DNA of 30,738 nt, from assembly GCA_964625745.1 (NCBI GenBank), contig CAZVCJ010000036.1, positions 1-30,738 on the forward strand. The letters run 5' to 3'. Below, piece after piece: positions 1 through 7,302 of the stretch (the first letter of the stretch is position 1; the number at the start of each line of letters is the position of its first letter). A program made the translations under genes and the position numbers. A model generated the notes under the pieces. That model was not told the origin of the DNA. It did no database searches and was given only the letters and a program-made list of their open reading frames with translations. This DNA comes from CAZVCJ01 sp964625745 (GTDB taxonomy: Bacteria > Chloroflexota > Anaerolineae > VGOG01).

Positions 1-83
1 TCCCCCAACTCCGCCACGAACAACAGAACGAAAGTGCTCCACAGCAGTTTCCAGTTTATCACGGTGTCGAGTCCTTCCATCAT
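1..83 (-). CDS. GDT1/TMEM165 (UPF0016) family cation transporter, N-terminal fragment
   Basis: The reading frame begins at ATG 83 (a second ATG follows at once) and runs off the left edge after 27 codons. The visible residues include WKLLWSTFVLLFVAELG, and the next two bases (GA) are compatible with Asp. This matches the first membrane helix and the E-x-G-D signature of the UPF0016/GDT1 family, membrane proteins that export or exchange Mn2+ or Ca2+. The start lies two bases after the stop of the acyltransferase, so the genes are probably co-transcribed and translationally coupled. Only the N-terminus is present, so the second signature and the substrate cannot be judged. The family call rests on a short but characteristic stretch. 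Confidence 0.72.
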   Translation of the reverse strand, partial: MMEGLDTVINWKLLWSTFVLLFVAELG

Positions 84-85
84 TT

Positions 86-985
86 CTAATTTCTAATTCC
101 CTGCTCCGGCCAGAAGGGGTGAAACATCATCCACTGCTCCGGGCGAGCGCGCACGTGCTGTTCCAGAATGTCCGCCACCCGGCGGACGTTGGTCATAAGA
201 TCCCGCTTGCGGTCGCCGGTGCGGATCATTTCGAGGGGCTCTGTGACCTTGAGAGCGTATCCTTTGTCAGGCTCATAGTAGCAACTGGCCATGATGACCA
301 GAGCGCCGGTCATCAGCGCCAGGCGCACCGGCCCGACGGGCAGATAGGCCGGTCGGCCAAAGAACTCGACCAGCTCTCGATCCTCTGGGATGGGACGATC
401 CACGCCGGTCAACACGATACCGCCGCTCTTCAGCCGCCGGATGGCCGCCCGCAGCGATTGGGGCGTGATCGGCGTGACCTCGAACCCGGCCGTGGCCCGC
501 AGATAGTTCAAAAGGTGAAACCCCGCCTGCGGATTCGCCAGGGAGAGCATCTGGATGGGCAGGTCTCGTGCGCCCATAGACAAGCCGAGAAGGTCGAAGT
601 TACTCATGTGAGCGGCGAGCACCAGCACGCCCTGACCCCGTGCCGTCTCGGCCCGGGCGAAAGCCAGTATCTCGTCAGGAATCGGCACTGCCTCGGCGAG
701 CACTTCTTTTGGCTGACCGATGGCGTGAAAAAAGTCGTAGTAGGTCTGCCCGGCGTGGAAGAAGACCTGGTGTGTCATCCGGTGTAGCGCCAGGTCGTCG
801 GCTTCCGGGCCGAGGATCTGGCGCAAGTTGGCGCGCACTGTCCAGTAGACCTCTGGCTTTCGGCGAGCGATGACGCCAGCGGCGATCCGCGCCAGCCCGT
901 ACCCCACCCGAGGCGGCGTATGCTGGCCGATGACGATGCCGAGTCGCGTCATCGGCTTACTGCTGATGAAATCTTGAAGACGCAT
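86..985 (-). CDS. Lysophospholipid/LpxL-type acyltransferase family protein
   Basis: A 299-residue protein of the LpxL/HtrB acyltransferase family, which transfers acyl chains to membrane glycolipids or phospholipids at the cytoplasmic face. The family H-x4-D catalytic motif is visible as HMSNFD (about residues 126-131). It is followed by a GVDRPIPEDRELVEFFG segment like the substrate-binding block of the family. Length is usual for the family. ATG 985 is chosen over the TTG just upstream (988); a purine-rich AAGAAG lies before it. The upstream neighbour is a CDP-alcohol phosphatidyltransferase. That pairing resembles phosphatidylinositol-mannoside-type lipid assembly in other bacteria, so a glycolipid or phospholipid acceptor is more likely than lipid A. 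The acceptor is inferred and not shown by the sequence. Confidence 0.82.
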   Translation of the reverse strand: MRLQDFISSKPMTRLGIVIGQHTPPRVGYGLARIAAGVIARRKPEVYWTVRANLRQILGPEADDLALHRMTHQVFFHAGQTYYDFFHAIGQPKEVLAEAVPIPDEILAFARAETARGQGVLVLAAHMSNFDLLGLSMGARDLPIQMLSLANPQAGFHLLNYLRATAGFEVTPITPQSLRAAIRRLKSGGIVLTGVDRPIPEDRELVEFFGRPAYLPVGPVRLALMTGALVIMASCYYEPDKGYALKVTEPLEMIRTGDRKRDLMTNVRRVADILEQHVRARPEQWMMFHPFWPEQGIRN

Positions 986-1000
986 CAAATAGTTATCTTC

Positions 1001-1026
1001 TTCGTGTCAATTCGTGAAATTCGTGG
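1001..1026. repeat. Short tandem repeat of TTCGTG units
   Basis: TTCGTG recurs at 1001, 1011 and 1020, a period of 9-10 bases. On the minus strand it reads as CACGAATT-type units. It occupies the gap between the phosphatidyltransferase stop and the acyltransferase start, and ends just upstream of the latter's ribosome-binding region. It resembles intergenic CACGAATT arrays found in several environmental bacterial genomes. No function is evident. Confidence 0.6.
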
Positions 1027-1060
1027 CCGATTTTGGTGCTCCCCCAAGTTCCGTATGCGC

Positions 1061-1693
1061 TCACTCGTGGGAGATAGGCGGCGCGGCCACCTGGAACTCG
1101 GCCGACTGGAACAATACCCGCACCTCGATGAGCACCGGCAGCCCCCGCACGATGCAGAGCACCACGGCTATCCAACTAGCCACCGAAGCAACGATCCATA
1201 CACTGTGCCAGGCTGCGCGCCCCCCCGTCTGTAGTCCCAGGGCCAGGGCCAGCAGCGTGAAAGCGAACGCTTTGGCCACGCCGTAGCTGGTGCGCATGGC
1301 GCCCGATTTCACCAACCACCGACCCCACGAAGAGCGCATCATACTGTGCGCCGACTGTCCATGTTGCAGCGCCACGTTGCGAATGGAATCGGTCAGTGCG
1401 CCTCGAATGACAACCGTCAGAGGAATGGCCACTGAGACCAGTCTAAGGTGAGCGTAAGTCACCCACAGGACGATCTCCACGGCCCGGTCGGCAGCGATGT
1501 CTAGTGCGCCGCCGATGAGGGTCTGCTCGTCACGCCGCCGGGCGACGAAGCCGTCCAGCGAGTCCATCAAGATCAGCCCCACGATGAGAGGCGTGCCAAT
1601 CAGTGGGCCCACGGTCCCGCCAGAATAGAGCAACAGCACGATCACCACCAGCAGCGGAAACCGCAACACCGTGATTAAGTTCGCTACGTTCAT
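1061..1693 (-). CDS. CDP-alcohol phosphatidyltransferase family protein
   Basis: A 210-residue integral membrane enzyme that displaces CMP from a CDP-alcohol (usually CDP-diacylglycerol) with a second alcohol to make a phospholipid head-group linkage. The full family signature D-x2-D-G-x2-A-R-x8-G-x3-D-x3-D is intact: D44, D47, G48, A51, R52, G61, D65, D69. Several hydrophobic helices surround it. ATG 1693 follows an AGGTGA Shine-Dalgarno sequence that also contains the TGA stop of the upstream hydroxylase gene, with a four-base gap, so the two are tightly coupled. The alcohol acceptor (glycerol phosphate, inositol phosphate or other) cannot be told from sequence alone. The acyltransferase downstream supports a role in envelope lipid synthesis. 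Confidence 0.87.
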   Translation of the reverse strand: MNVANLITVLRFPLLVVIVLLLYSGGTVGPLIGTPLIVGLILMDSLDGFVARRRDEQTLIGGALDIAADRAVEIVLWVTYAHLRLVSVAIPLTVVIRGALTDSIRNVALQHGQSAHSMMRSSWGRWLVKSGAMRTSYGVAKAFAFTLLALALGLQTGGRAAWHSVWIVASVASWIAVVLCIVRGLPVLIEVRVLFQSAEFQVAAPPISHE

Positions 1694-1697
1694 TCAA

Positions 1698-3965
1698 TCA
1701 CCTCGCAGAATGTAGTTTCTTCATCCCCAGCAGCACTTTCTCTGCTGTGGCTGGCAGCTCTTCGATCCATACCCCCGTCGCATCGTGGATGGCGGAGATG
1801 ATGGCCGGGGCGGTGGGCAGGGTGGTCATCTCCCCCACGCCTGTGGCTCCGTACGGTCCCGTCGGATCGGGCACCTCGACGATGATGGGCACGAGCTGGC
1901 GGGGCGTGTCCAAGATCGTGGGGATGAAGTACTCGCTGAGCTTGCGGGTCTTGACCACTCCCTGCTGCTGGATGTACTCCTCCATGAGGGCATACCCCTG
2001 CCCCATGTGCACCCCGCCGCCAATCTGCCCCTTGACCATCTGCGGATTAACGGCCCGGCCCACGTCGTGCGCCGAGTAGAGCTTGAGCAACCCCACCTCG
2101 CCCGTTTCGGCGTCCACTTCTACCAGGGCGATCTGGGTGGCGTATCCGTAGCTGATGTGGGGGTCGCACATGCCGGTCTCAGGGTCGAACGGCGTGGTCG
2201 GCCTGGCGTGGCGGCCGTGGAAGGTGTATCGAGCCTTGATGTGGGTCTCGCCCTCCTCGGCCCGCAAGTCCGCGTGCCACTTCTCCTTGGCCAGCCCACA
2301 AGCCGCCATCACCGCGTTGCCGGACATGTAGACGTGGCGGGAGGCGGAGGAGCTGCCGGCGTCGGGCGTCTCGGCCGTATCCACCAGAGCGATGTCCACC
2401 CTCTCCATATCGATTCCCAGCACCTCGGCCGCGATCTGGGCCAGGGCGGTGTGCACCCCCTGTCCCACTTCCGAAGCGGCGATCTTCACTACTGCCGTCT
2501 CCACCTGCCCAGACTCGTCCAGGGAAAGCTCGACCTGTGCGGTGGACTTGTCGTCGAAGCCCATGCTGTACCCCACGTTCTTGTAGGCGCAGGCTACCCC
2601 CAGGCCGCGCAGCTTGCCGTCCGCAGACTTGGGCTTCCCTTCGACAAGCTCAGGACACCGTTCCGGCCGCACCCAGTGTCCATCCTCTTTCTTGCGCCAG
2701 CCAGCGGCCAGCGCCGCCTGTCGCAGTGTGTCTTTGACACCCACCCCCGGCGGCATGGGATTGCCCGTGACGGCTATTGAACCGTCCTCGAAGAGATTCT
2801 TCAGTCGGAACTCCACCGGATCCATGCCCAGGGCCTCGGCCAGCTTGTCCATCTGCGGCTCGTAGGCCACGGGAACCTGGGTGGCCCCGAAACCGCGCAT
2901 GGCCATACTCACGGCGTTGTTGGTGTAGACGGTATAGCCATCTATCCTGGCGTGGGGCACCACGTAGGGGCCTGCGGCAAAGGTGGTAGCGTTGGCCATC
3001 ACCACGGTGCTCGTGCTGGCGTAGGCCCCGGCGTCGGAGATGAGCTCGATCTCCGTGGCCGTCAGCTTCCCGTCCCGCGTGGCTCCGGTCTTGTGGCGCA
3101 TGTAGAAGGGGTGGCGCTTGCCGGTGCGGCACACCGACTCCTCGCGGCTGAAGACCATCTTCACCGGGCGGCGGAGGCAGTAGGCACACAGGGCCAGGAG
3201 GTGTTGGACGTACATATCCTCTCGCCCGCCAAAGGCTCCGCCCACTGCTGGCACGATCTCGCGCACGCGGTCCTCGGGCAAGTCCAGCAGATGGGCGATT
3301 TGATGCAGGTCATCCTGGGCCCACTGTGCGGCGGCCACGACGGTGACCCGTCCCTCCTCGTCAATGTAGCCCAGGCCGGCTTCGGGCTGCAGGTAGACGT
3401 GCTCCACGCAGGGGGTGACGTAGTAACCTTCGACGATGACGTCAGCCTCGGCAAAGCCGGCTTCGGCGTCCCCTTTGCGGATTTTGAAGCGCTCCAGCAC
3501 GTTGGTGCCCCTCCCCTCGTGGACCAGGGGGGCATCGGTCCCCATCGCCTCCCGTGCATCGTCCACCACGGGCAGCGGCTCGTAGTCCACTTCGACCAGC
3601 TTGCGGGCCGCCTCGGCGATGCGATCGCTCTCGGCCACTACGACGGCGATGCGGTCGCCCACCCAGCGCACTTTGCCTCCTTCGGCCACCAGCACCTGCT
3701 GGTCCATGATGTTGATGCCGTACTCGTTGACAGGGACATCTTTGTAGGTGAGGACGGCAACCACGCCGGGGTAGGCTTCGGCCTGGCTCGTATCAATGCG
3801 CCGCACCCTGGCGTGGGGGTGCTCACTCCAGACCACCTTGGCGTGGAGCATCCCTTCCATGTAGAAATCGCCGGGGTACCTGGCCTGGCCCGTGACCTTG
3901 GCCTGGGCGTCAATGCGCGGCAGACTCTGACCTATGACGCTCATCAGCGAGGTTTTCCGCCTCAT
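1698..3965 (-). CDS. Xanthine dehydrogenase/aldehyde oxidoreductase family, molybdopterin-binding subunit
   Basis: A 755-residue large subunit of the molybdenum hydroxylase family (XdhA/CoxL-like), which hydroxylates purines, aldehydes or related substrates at a Mo-molybdopterin centre. Family landmarks are GGAFGGRE (242-249), AMRGFG (355-360), SEVGQGVH, and GVGE near the C-terminus with the probable catalytic Glu at 712. ATG 3965 has AGGAGG seven bases upstream, so this start is preferred over the Met eight residues in. A dispersed repeat adds CPELVEG at 437-443. No FeS (CoxS) or FAD (CoxM) subunit gene adjoins it; the next genes are lipid enzymes. Those subunits must be encoded elsewhere, or the protein works with another partner. 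The substrate cannot be assigned: the residues that separate xanthine from aldehyde oxidases were not resolved by eye. Confidence 0.9.
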   Translation of the reverse strand: MRRKTSLMSVIGQSLPRIDAQAKVTGQARYPGDFYMEGMLHAKVVWSEHPHARVRRIDTSQAEAYPGVVAVLTYKDVPVNEYGINIMDQQVLVAEGGKVRWVGDRIAVVVAESDRIAEAARKLVEVDYEPLPVVDDAREAMGTDAPLVHEGRGTNVLERFKIRKGDAEAGFAEADVIVEGYYVTPCVEHVYLQPEAGLGYIDEEGRVTVVAAAQWAQDDLHQIAHLLDLPEDRVREIVPAVGGAFGGREDMYVQHLLALCAYCLRRPVKMVFSREESVCRTGKRHPFYMRHKTGATRDGKLTATEIELISDAGAYASTSTVVMANATTFAAGPYVVPHARIDGYTVYTNNAVSMAMRGFGATQVPVAYEPQMDKLAEALGMDPVEFRLKNLFEDGSIAVTGNPMPPGVGVKDTLRQAALAAGWRKKEDGHWVRPERCPELVEGKPKSADGKLRGLGVACAYKNVGYSMGFDDKSTAQVELSLDESGQVETAVVKIAASEVGQGVHTALAQIAAEVLGIDMERVDIALVDTAETPDAGSSSASRHVYMSGNAVMAACGLAKEKWHADLRAEEGETHIKARYTFHGRHARPTTPFDPETGMCDPHISYGYATQIALVEVDAETGEVGLLKLYSAHDVGRAVNPQMVKGQIGGGVHMGQGYALMEEYIQQQGVVKTRKLSEYFIPTILDTPRQLVPIIVEVPDPTGPYGATGVGEMTTLPTAPAIISAIHDATGVWIEELPATAEKVLLGMKKLHSAR
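2637..2657. repeat. Dispersed CCCTTCGAC..GCTCAGGACA repeat inside the hydroxylase gene
   Basis: The plus strand reads CCCTTCGAC, AA, GCTCAGGACA. Two more copies occur in the window in the opposite orientation (4177-4198 and 12283-12304), with TTG and TAC as the variable centre. The repeat keeps the hydroxylase frame open and encodes CPELVEG in a surface-type linker between conserved blocks. The same short sequence is widespread in draft genomes of environmental bacteria, from general recollection. Confidence 0.75.
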
Positions 3966-4024
3966 GCTTTCGCCTCCTCAGCAACCATGTAAAGGCTAAC
4001 TTGATCTGATGACCACAATGGGCA

Positions 4025-4053
4025 ATTATAACGCAAAAGGCGGGAAAAGACAA
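4025..4053 (-). promoter_or_regulatory. Sigma70-like promoter for the hydroxylase-lipid gene operon
   Basis: On the minus strand there is TTGTCT (4053-4048), a 17-base spacer and TATAAT (4030-4025), about 60 bases upstream of ATG 3965. The -10 is perfect, the -35 matches 4 of 6, and the spacing is optimal. It lies directly after the hairpin that closes the preceding gene, so it probably starts an independent transcript running through the hydroxylase, phosphatidyltransferase, acyltransferase and GDT1 genes. Confidence 0.6.
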
Positions 4054-4062
4054 CTTAAAGAA

Positions 4063-4096
4063 AGACCTGACAGGTTTTCGAAAACCTGTCAGGTCT
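4063..4096 (-). terminator. Perfect 34-base palindrome, probable terminator of the thrombospondin-repeat gene
   Basis: Arms AGACCTGACAGGTTTT and AAAACCTGTCAGGTCT flank a CG centre with no mismatch. The palindrome overlaps the stop codon (TAG, minus strand, 4097-4095) of the large repeat protein. On the minus strand it is followed by a T-rich stretch (TTCTTTAAG), so it can act as an intrinsic terminator. The same palindrome type is scattered in other genomes of this kind, as I recall, so it may be a mobile repeat that has been co-opted. Confidence 0.65.
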
Positions 4097-7000
4097 AGGC
4101 GCCCCTGCACCTCCTGACCAGCGCAACTGCGAGGGCGGTGAGGGAAGCCAGCGCCGCCAGCACCAGCCACGGCGCCTGTCCTGAGCCAAGTCGAAGGGCT
4201 ACAAGCCCCAGCTTGTTCACCGGGACGATGATGCCGCCAACGGGGATTGGTGGAGCAGCCGGCGGTTGCCCAGGGCCTCCCGGTTCAGTGATGGTGCCAT
4301 CTATAAGGAGGTCGTCATCTCCATCGCCGCCATCGGTGATCGTGATGACTATGACATTGTCGCCATCATTGTCACCCATAGGGATTTGGTACCAATGGGC
4401 GGCTGGATTGGCGGCTGTAGGGCCACACTTCCAGTACTGGGTATCAGTAGGCACAGCATCCGGCAGGGTTATGGTGATTGTCGCTTCGATGCCAGGGACC
4501 AGATTCTCAATGGTGAAACTGAACCACCCGTGGGGGAACACCAGGTTCGGCGGATCGGGGCATGGATTCCCCACGCCAGCGGCGGCGGAGAAGTATCCCG
4601 TGCTGGTGTGTAGGGTAGCGACGCCCGACCCTGTGTTGGTGGGGCAGTCGTTGGCCGTGTCATCACAAACATTGCCCCGCTCGTCCTCATCAAGGTTGGC
4701 CTGATCTTCGTTGTCAACGGTGGGGCAATTGTCGCAGGCGTCGCCAAGGGTATCGCCGTCCGAATTGGCCTGATCGGCGTTGGGGTTGTCGGGGCAGTTG
4801 TCGCACACGTTTCCCAACCCGTCTTCATCGGCATCGGCCTGATCCTCGTTGTCGTGGATCGGGCAATTGTCGCAAGCGTCGCCATGGGTATCGCTATCCC
4901 TATTGGTCTGATCAGTGTTGGCGTTGATAGGGCAGTTGTCGGTAGCGTCGGGCACCCCATCGTCGTCGTCGTCATCTTCGCAGGCATCGCCCTGCCCGTC
5001 GTCGTCGGTATCTTCCTGGCCGGGGTTGGCATCGTCGGGGCAGTTGTCGCAGACGTTGCCCACTCCGTCGCTATCGGTATCGGACTGATCTTCGTTGTCA
5101 ATGGTGGGGCAATTGTCGCAGGCGTCGCCCAGGGTATCGGCGTCCGAATTGGCCTGACCGGCGTTGGCGTCGCTGGGGCAGTTGTCGCAGGCATCGCCCA
5201 CTCTGTCCTGATCGGCATCGGCTTGATCCTGGTTGGCATCGTCGGGGCAATTGTCGCAGACGCCGCCGAGGGTATCGCCGTCCGCATCGGCTTGATCTTC
5301 GTTAGCATCGTCGGGGCAATTGTCACACACGTTGCCCACGTCATCACCATCGGCATCAGCCTGATCAGCGTTGGCGTCATTGGGACAGTTGTCACAGGCG
5401 TCGCCATGGGTATCGTTGTCCACATCGGCCTGATCAGCGTTGGCGTCGTTGGGGCAGTTGTCGCAGACGTTGCCCACCCCATCTCCATCGCCATCAGCCT
5501 GGTCGGCGTTGGCATCGTCGGGGCAATTGTCGTCAGCGTTAGGCACCCCATCATTGTCATTATCATTATCGCAGACATCGCCCACCCCATCTCCGTCGGC
5601 ATCTTCCTGGCCAGGATTGGAAACCGTGGGACAGTTGTCGCAAACATTGCCCACTCCGTCGCCATCGCCGTCTTCCTGGCCGGGGTTGGGAACCGCGGGG
5701 CAGTTGTCGTCGCCATCGTTGATGCCATCGCCGTCGCTGTCAACGTCCTGAGCAAGCCGTTGCCCCAGAATCTCACCCTCGTCGTCCACCAGGGTGCCTA
5801 CCTGGTCATCTCCCTGCCACACAACGATGAATCCGTTGCTGCCGTTGTAGGCCACAGCCGGTTGGTCGGCGTTGTACGTGGTGTCTCCATCTGTGTTCCC
5901 CATGTCGCTGACACGGAAGTCATTGTCGCCCGTTTCCCCGCCTGTCGAGGCAGTAATTCGCTGCCCGTAGACCTCCAGTTCATCGTTGACAAGCGAGCCT
6001 GTGTCGTCGTCGCCGCGCCAGACGACCAGATATTCGCCCTCCGAGTCATCGTAGGCCACGGCAGGGTTGAAGGCGTCGAAGTCTTTGCCTCCATCGGTCC
6101 CCATGTCGCTGATGCGAAAGTCGTTGGTGCCCACTTCTGCACCGGTGGCCGCATTAATCCGCTGGCCGTAGATCTCGAACTCCTCGTTCACCAGTGCGCC
6201 GCTGTTGTCGTCTCCCGCCCACACCACCAGGTACTGGTCGTTGGTGCTGTTGTAGGCCACGGCGGGGTGCTGTGCTCCGTAGGCGGTGTTCCCGTCCGGA
6301 CCCATATCGCTGATGCGGAAGTCGTTGGTGCCTACCGCTGCACCGGTGGCCGCATTAATCCGCTGGCCGAAGATCTCGAACTCATCGTTCACCAGGGGAG
6401 CGCTGTCGTCGTCTCCTGCCCACACCACCAGATACTCGTTGTTGGTGCTATTGTAGGCCACGGCGGGGTGCTGTGCTCTGTAGGCGGTGTTACCATCGGT
6501 CGCGCCCATGTCGCTGATGCGGAAGTCGTTGGTGCCTACCGCTGCGCCGGTGGCCGCATTAATCCGCTGGCCGTAGATTTCGACCTCGTTGTCCACCAGT
6601 GAACCAGCATCATCGTCCCCCTGCCATACCACCAGGTATTCGTTGTTCGTGCCGTTGTAAGCCACGGCCGGGTTGAAGGCGTCGAAGTCTTCGTCTCCAT
6701 CGGTCCCCATGTCGCTGATGCGGAAGTCGGTGCCTACTTCTGCACCGGTAGCCGCATTAATCCGCTGGCCGTAGATCTCGAACTCCTCATCCACCAGTGC
6801 GCCGGTGCCATCGTCGCCCTGCCACACCACCAGGTACTCGTTGGCGGTGCTGTTGTAAGCTACAGCGGGTCTTTGAGCCGCAAAGGCAGTGTCCCCATCT
6901 GTCGCGCCCATGTCGCTGATGCGGAAGTCGGCGCCTATCTCTGCACCGGTGGCCGCATTAATCCGCTGACCGTAGATCTCGCTCTCCCCGTCCACCAGTG

Positions 7001-7280
7001 AGCCGCTGTTGTCGTCTCCCGCCCACACCACCAGGTACTCGTCGTTCGCGCTGTTGTAGGCCACAGCCGGGCCGAAGGCGTCGAAGTCGTCGTCCCCATC
7101 CGGACCCATGTCGCTGATGCGAAAGTCGTTGCTGCCGACTTCGGAGGCAACAGTGGCCGAGGGCGTGGCGCTGTCAAGGGCTGCTGCCTCGCTGCCCTCT
7201 GCTGCCAACCCTGGGAACCAGACAACACCCAGGATAAGCAATAGGAGGGCAGATAGGATTACGCCAGTCTTTTTCAACAT
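4095..7280 (-). CDS. Secreted seven-repeat protein with thrombospondin type 3 array, choice-of-anchor-U-like domain and C-terminal membrane tail
   Basis: About 1061 residues, predicted exported and cell-surface bound. Order: signal peptide (MLKKTGVILSALLLLILGV); seven repeats of about 67 residues (roughly 45-505) with the pattern DFRISDMG, AVAYNS, EYLVVW, GDD, EIYGQRI; 14 thrombospondin-3-like units (CDNCP plus DxDxDG-type Asp clusters, roughly 508-880), a calcium-binding rod; a domain with YWKCGPT, HWYQIP and GDDDLLIDGTI, like choice-of-anchor-U domains; then PVGGIIVPVNKLGL, a hydrophobic helix and RRCRGA. Seven repeats suggest one seven-bladed beta-propeller. The start at 7280 is chosen because it matches the paralogue (MLKK); ATG 7286 is also possible. 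It lies 22 bases downstream of an S74 fibre-like gene, so the two form an operon. Its ligand is unknown. Eight residues near the C-terminus come from a dispersed repeat. Confidence 0.85.
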   Translation of the reverse strand: MLKKTGVILSALLLLILGVVWFPGLAAEGSEAAALDSATPSATVASEVGSNDFRISDMGPDGDDDFDAFGPAVAYNSANDEYLVVWAGDDNSGSLVDGESEIYGQRINAATGAEIGADFRISDMGATDGDTAFAAQRPAVAYNSTANEYLVVWQGDDGTGALVDEEFEIYGQRINAATGAEVGTDFRISDMGTDGDEDFDAFNPAVAYNGTNNEYLVVWQGDDDAGSLVDNEVEIYGQRINAATGAAVGTNDFRISDMGATDGNTAYRAQHPAVAYNSTNNEYLVVWAGDDDSAPLVNDEFEIFGQRINAATGAAVGTNDFRISDMGPDGNTAYGAQHPAVAYNSTNDQYLVVWAGDDNSGALVNEEFEIYGQRINAATGAEVGTNDFRISDMGTDGGKDFDAFNPAVAYDDSEGEYLVVWRGDDDTGSLVNDELEVYGQRITASTGGETGDNDFRVSDMGNTDGDTTYNADQPAVAYNGSNGFIVVWQGDDQVGTLVDDEGEILGQRLAQDVDSDGDGINDGDDNCPAVPNPGQEDGDGDGVGNVCDNCPTVSNPGQEDADGDGVGDVCDNDNDNDGVPNADDNCPDDANADQADGDGDGVGNVCDNCPNDANADQADVDNDTHGDACDNCPNDANADQADADGDDVGNVCDNCPDDANEDQADADGDTLGGVCDNCPDDANQDQADADQDRVGDACDNCPSDANAGQANSDADTLGDACDNCPTIDNEDQSDTDSDGVGNVCDNCPDDANPGQEDTDDDGQGDACEDDDDDDGVPDATDNCPINANTDQTNRDSDTHGDACDNCPIHDNEDQADADEDGLGNVCDNCPDNPNADQANSDGDTLGDACDNCPTVDNEDQANLDEDERGNVCDDTANDCPTNTGSGVATLHTSTGYFSAAAGVGNPCPDPPNLVFPHGWFSFTIENLVPGIEATITITLPDAVPTDTQYWKCGPTAANPAAHWYQIPMGDNDGDNVIVITITDGGDGDDDLLIDGTITEPGGPGQPPAAPPIPVGGIIVPVNKLGLVALRLGSGQAPWLVLAALASLTALAVALVRRCRGA
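4177..4198. repeat. Dispersed CCCTTCGAC..GCTCAGGACA repeat in the C-terminal tail
   Basis: The minus strand reads CCCTTCGAC, TTG, GCTCAGGACA. It adds eight residues (LRLGSGQA) between the PVGG motif and the hydrophobic helix of the thrombospondin-repeat protein, when compared with the tail of the paralogue at 9129-10796. The addition is 24 bases, so the frame is kept. Confidence 0.78.
4640..5755. repeat. DNA-level array encoding thrombospondin type 3 units
   Basis: Fourteen near-repeats with GGGGCAATTGTCGCA-type cores (plus strand) encode the CDNCP units. Alternating spacing and near-identical cores make this a likely place for slippage and assembly error. The long plus-strand open frame across it is a by-product of the repeat and not a gene. 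Confidence 0.75.
5755..7150. repeat. Seven direct repeats of about 200 bp encoding the propeller-like units
   Basis: Each unit carries recurring strings such as CCCATGTCGCTGATGCG, CACCACCAGGTACTCGTT and CGCTGGCCGTAGAT on the plus strand. Units 3-5 are the most alike. The matching array in the paralogue lies at about 9270-10665. The units differ mainly in the acidic loops, a pattern expected from duplication followed by divergence. Confidence 0.75.
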
Positions 7281-7302
7281 CGGCATCTCTTCTTCTCAGC
7301 GC

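Noticed and set aside
2952..3992. A 346-codon plus-strand open frame opposite the hydroxylase gene
   Set aside because: The minus-strand frame carries all the family motifs; the plus-strand frame is His/Gly-rich shadow sequence.
4640..5755. Possible CRISPR array because of regular near-identical repeats
   Set aside because: The repeats are coding, in frame (CDNCP units), and there are no unique spacers between constant repeats and no cas genes.
4469..5776. A long minus-strand open frame rich in Met, Thr and Pro in another frame of the thrombospondin array
   Set aside because: It is a frame-shifted reading of the same repeats, with no start context and low-complexity composition.
4854..6602. 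A 582-codon plus-strand open frame rich in Val and Ile
   Set aside because: It is the mirror of the Asp-rich thrombospondin and propeller repeats; the hydrophobic composition follows from reverse-complementing GAC/GAT codons.
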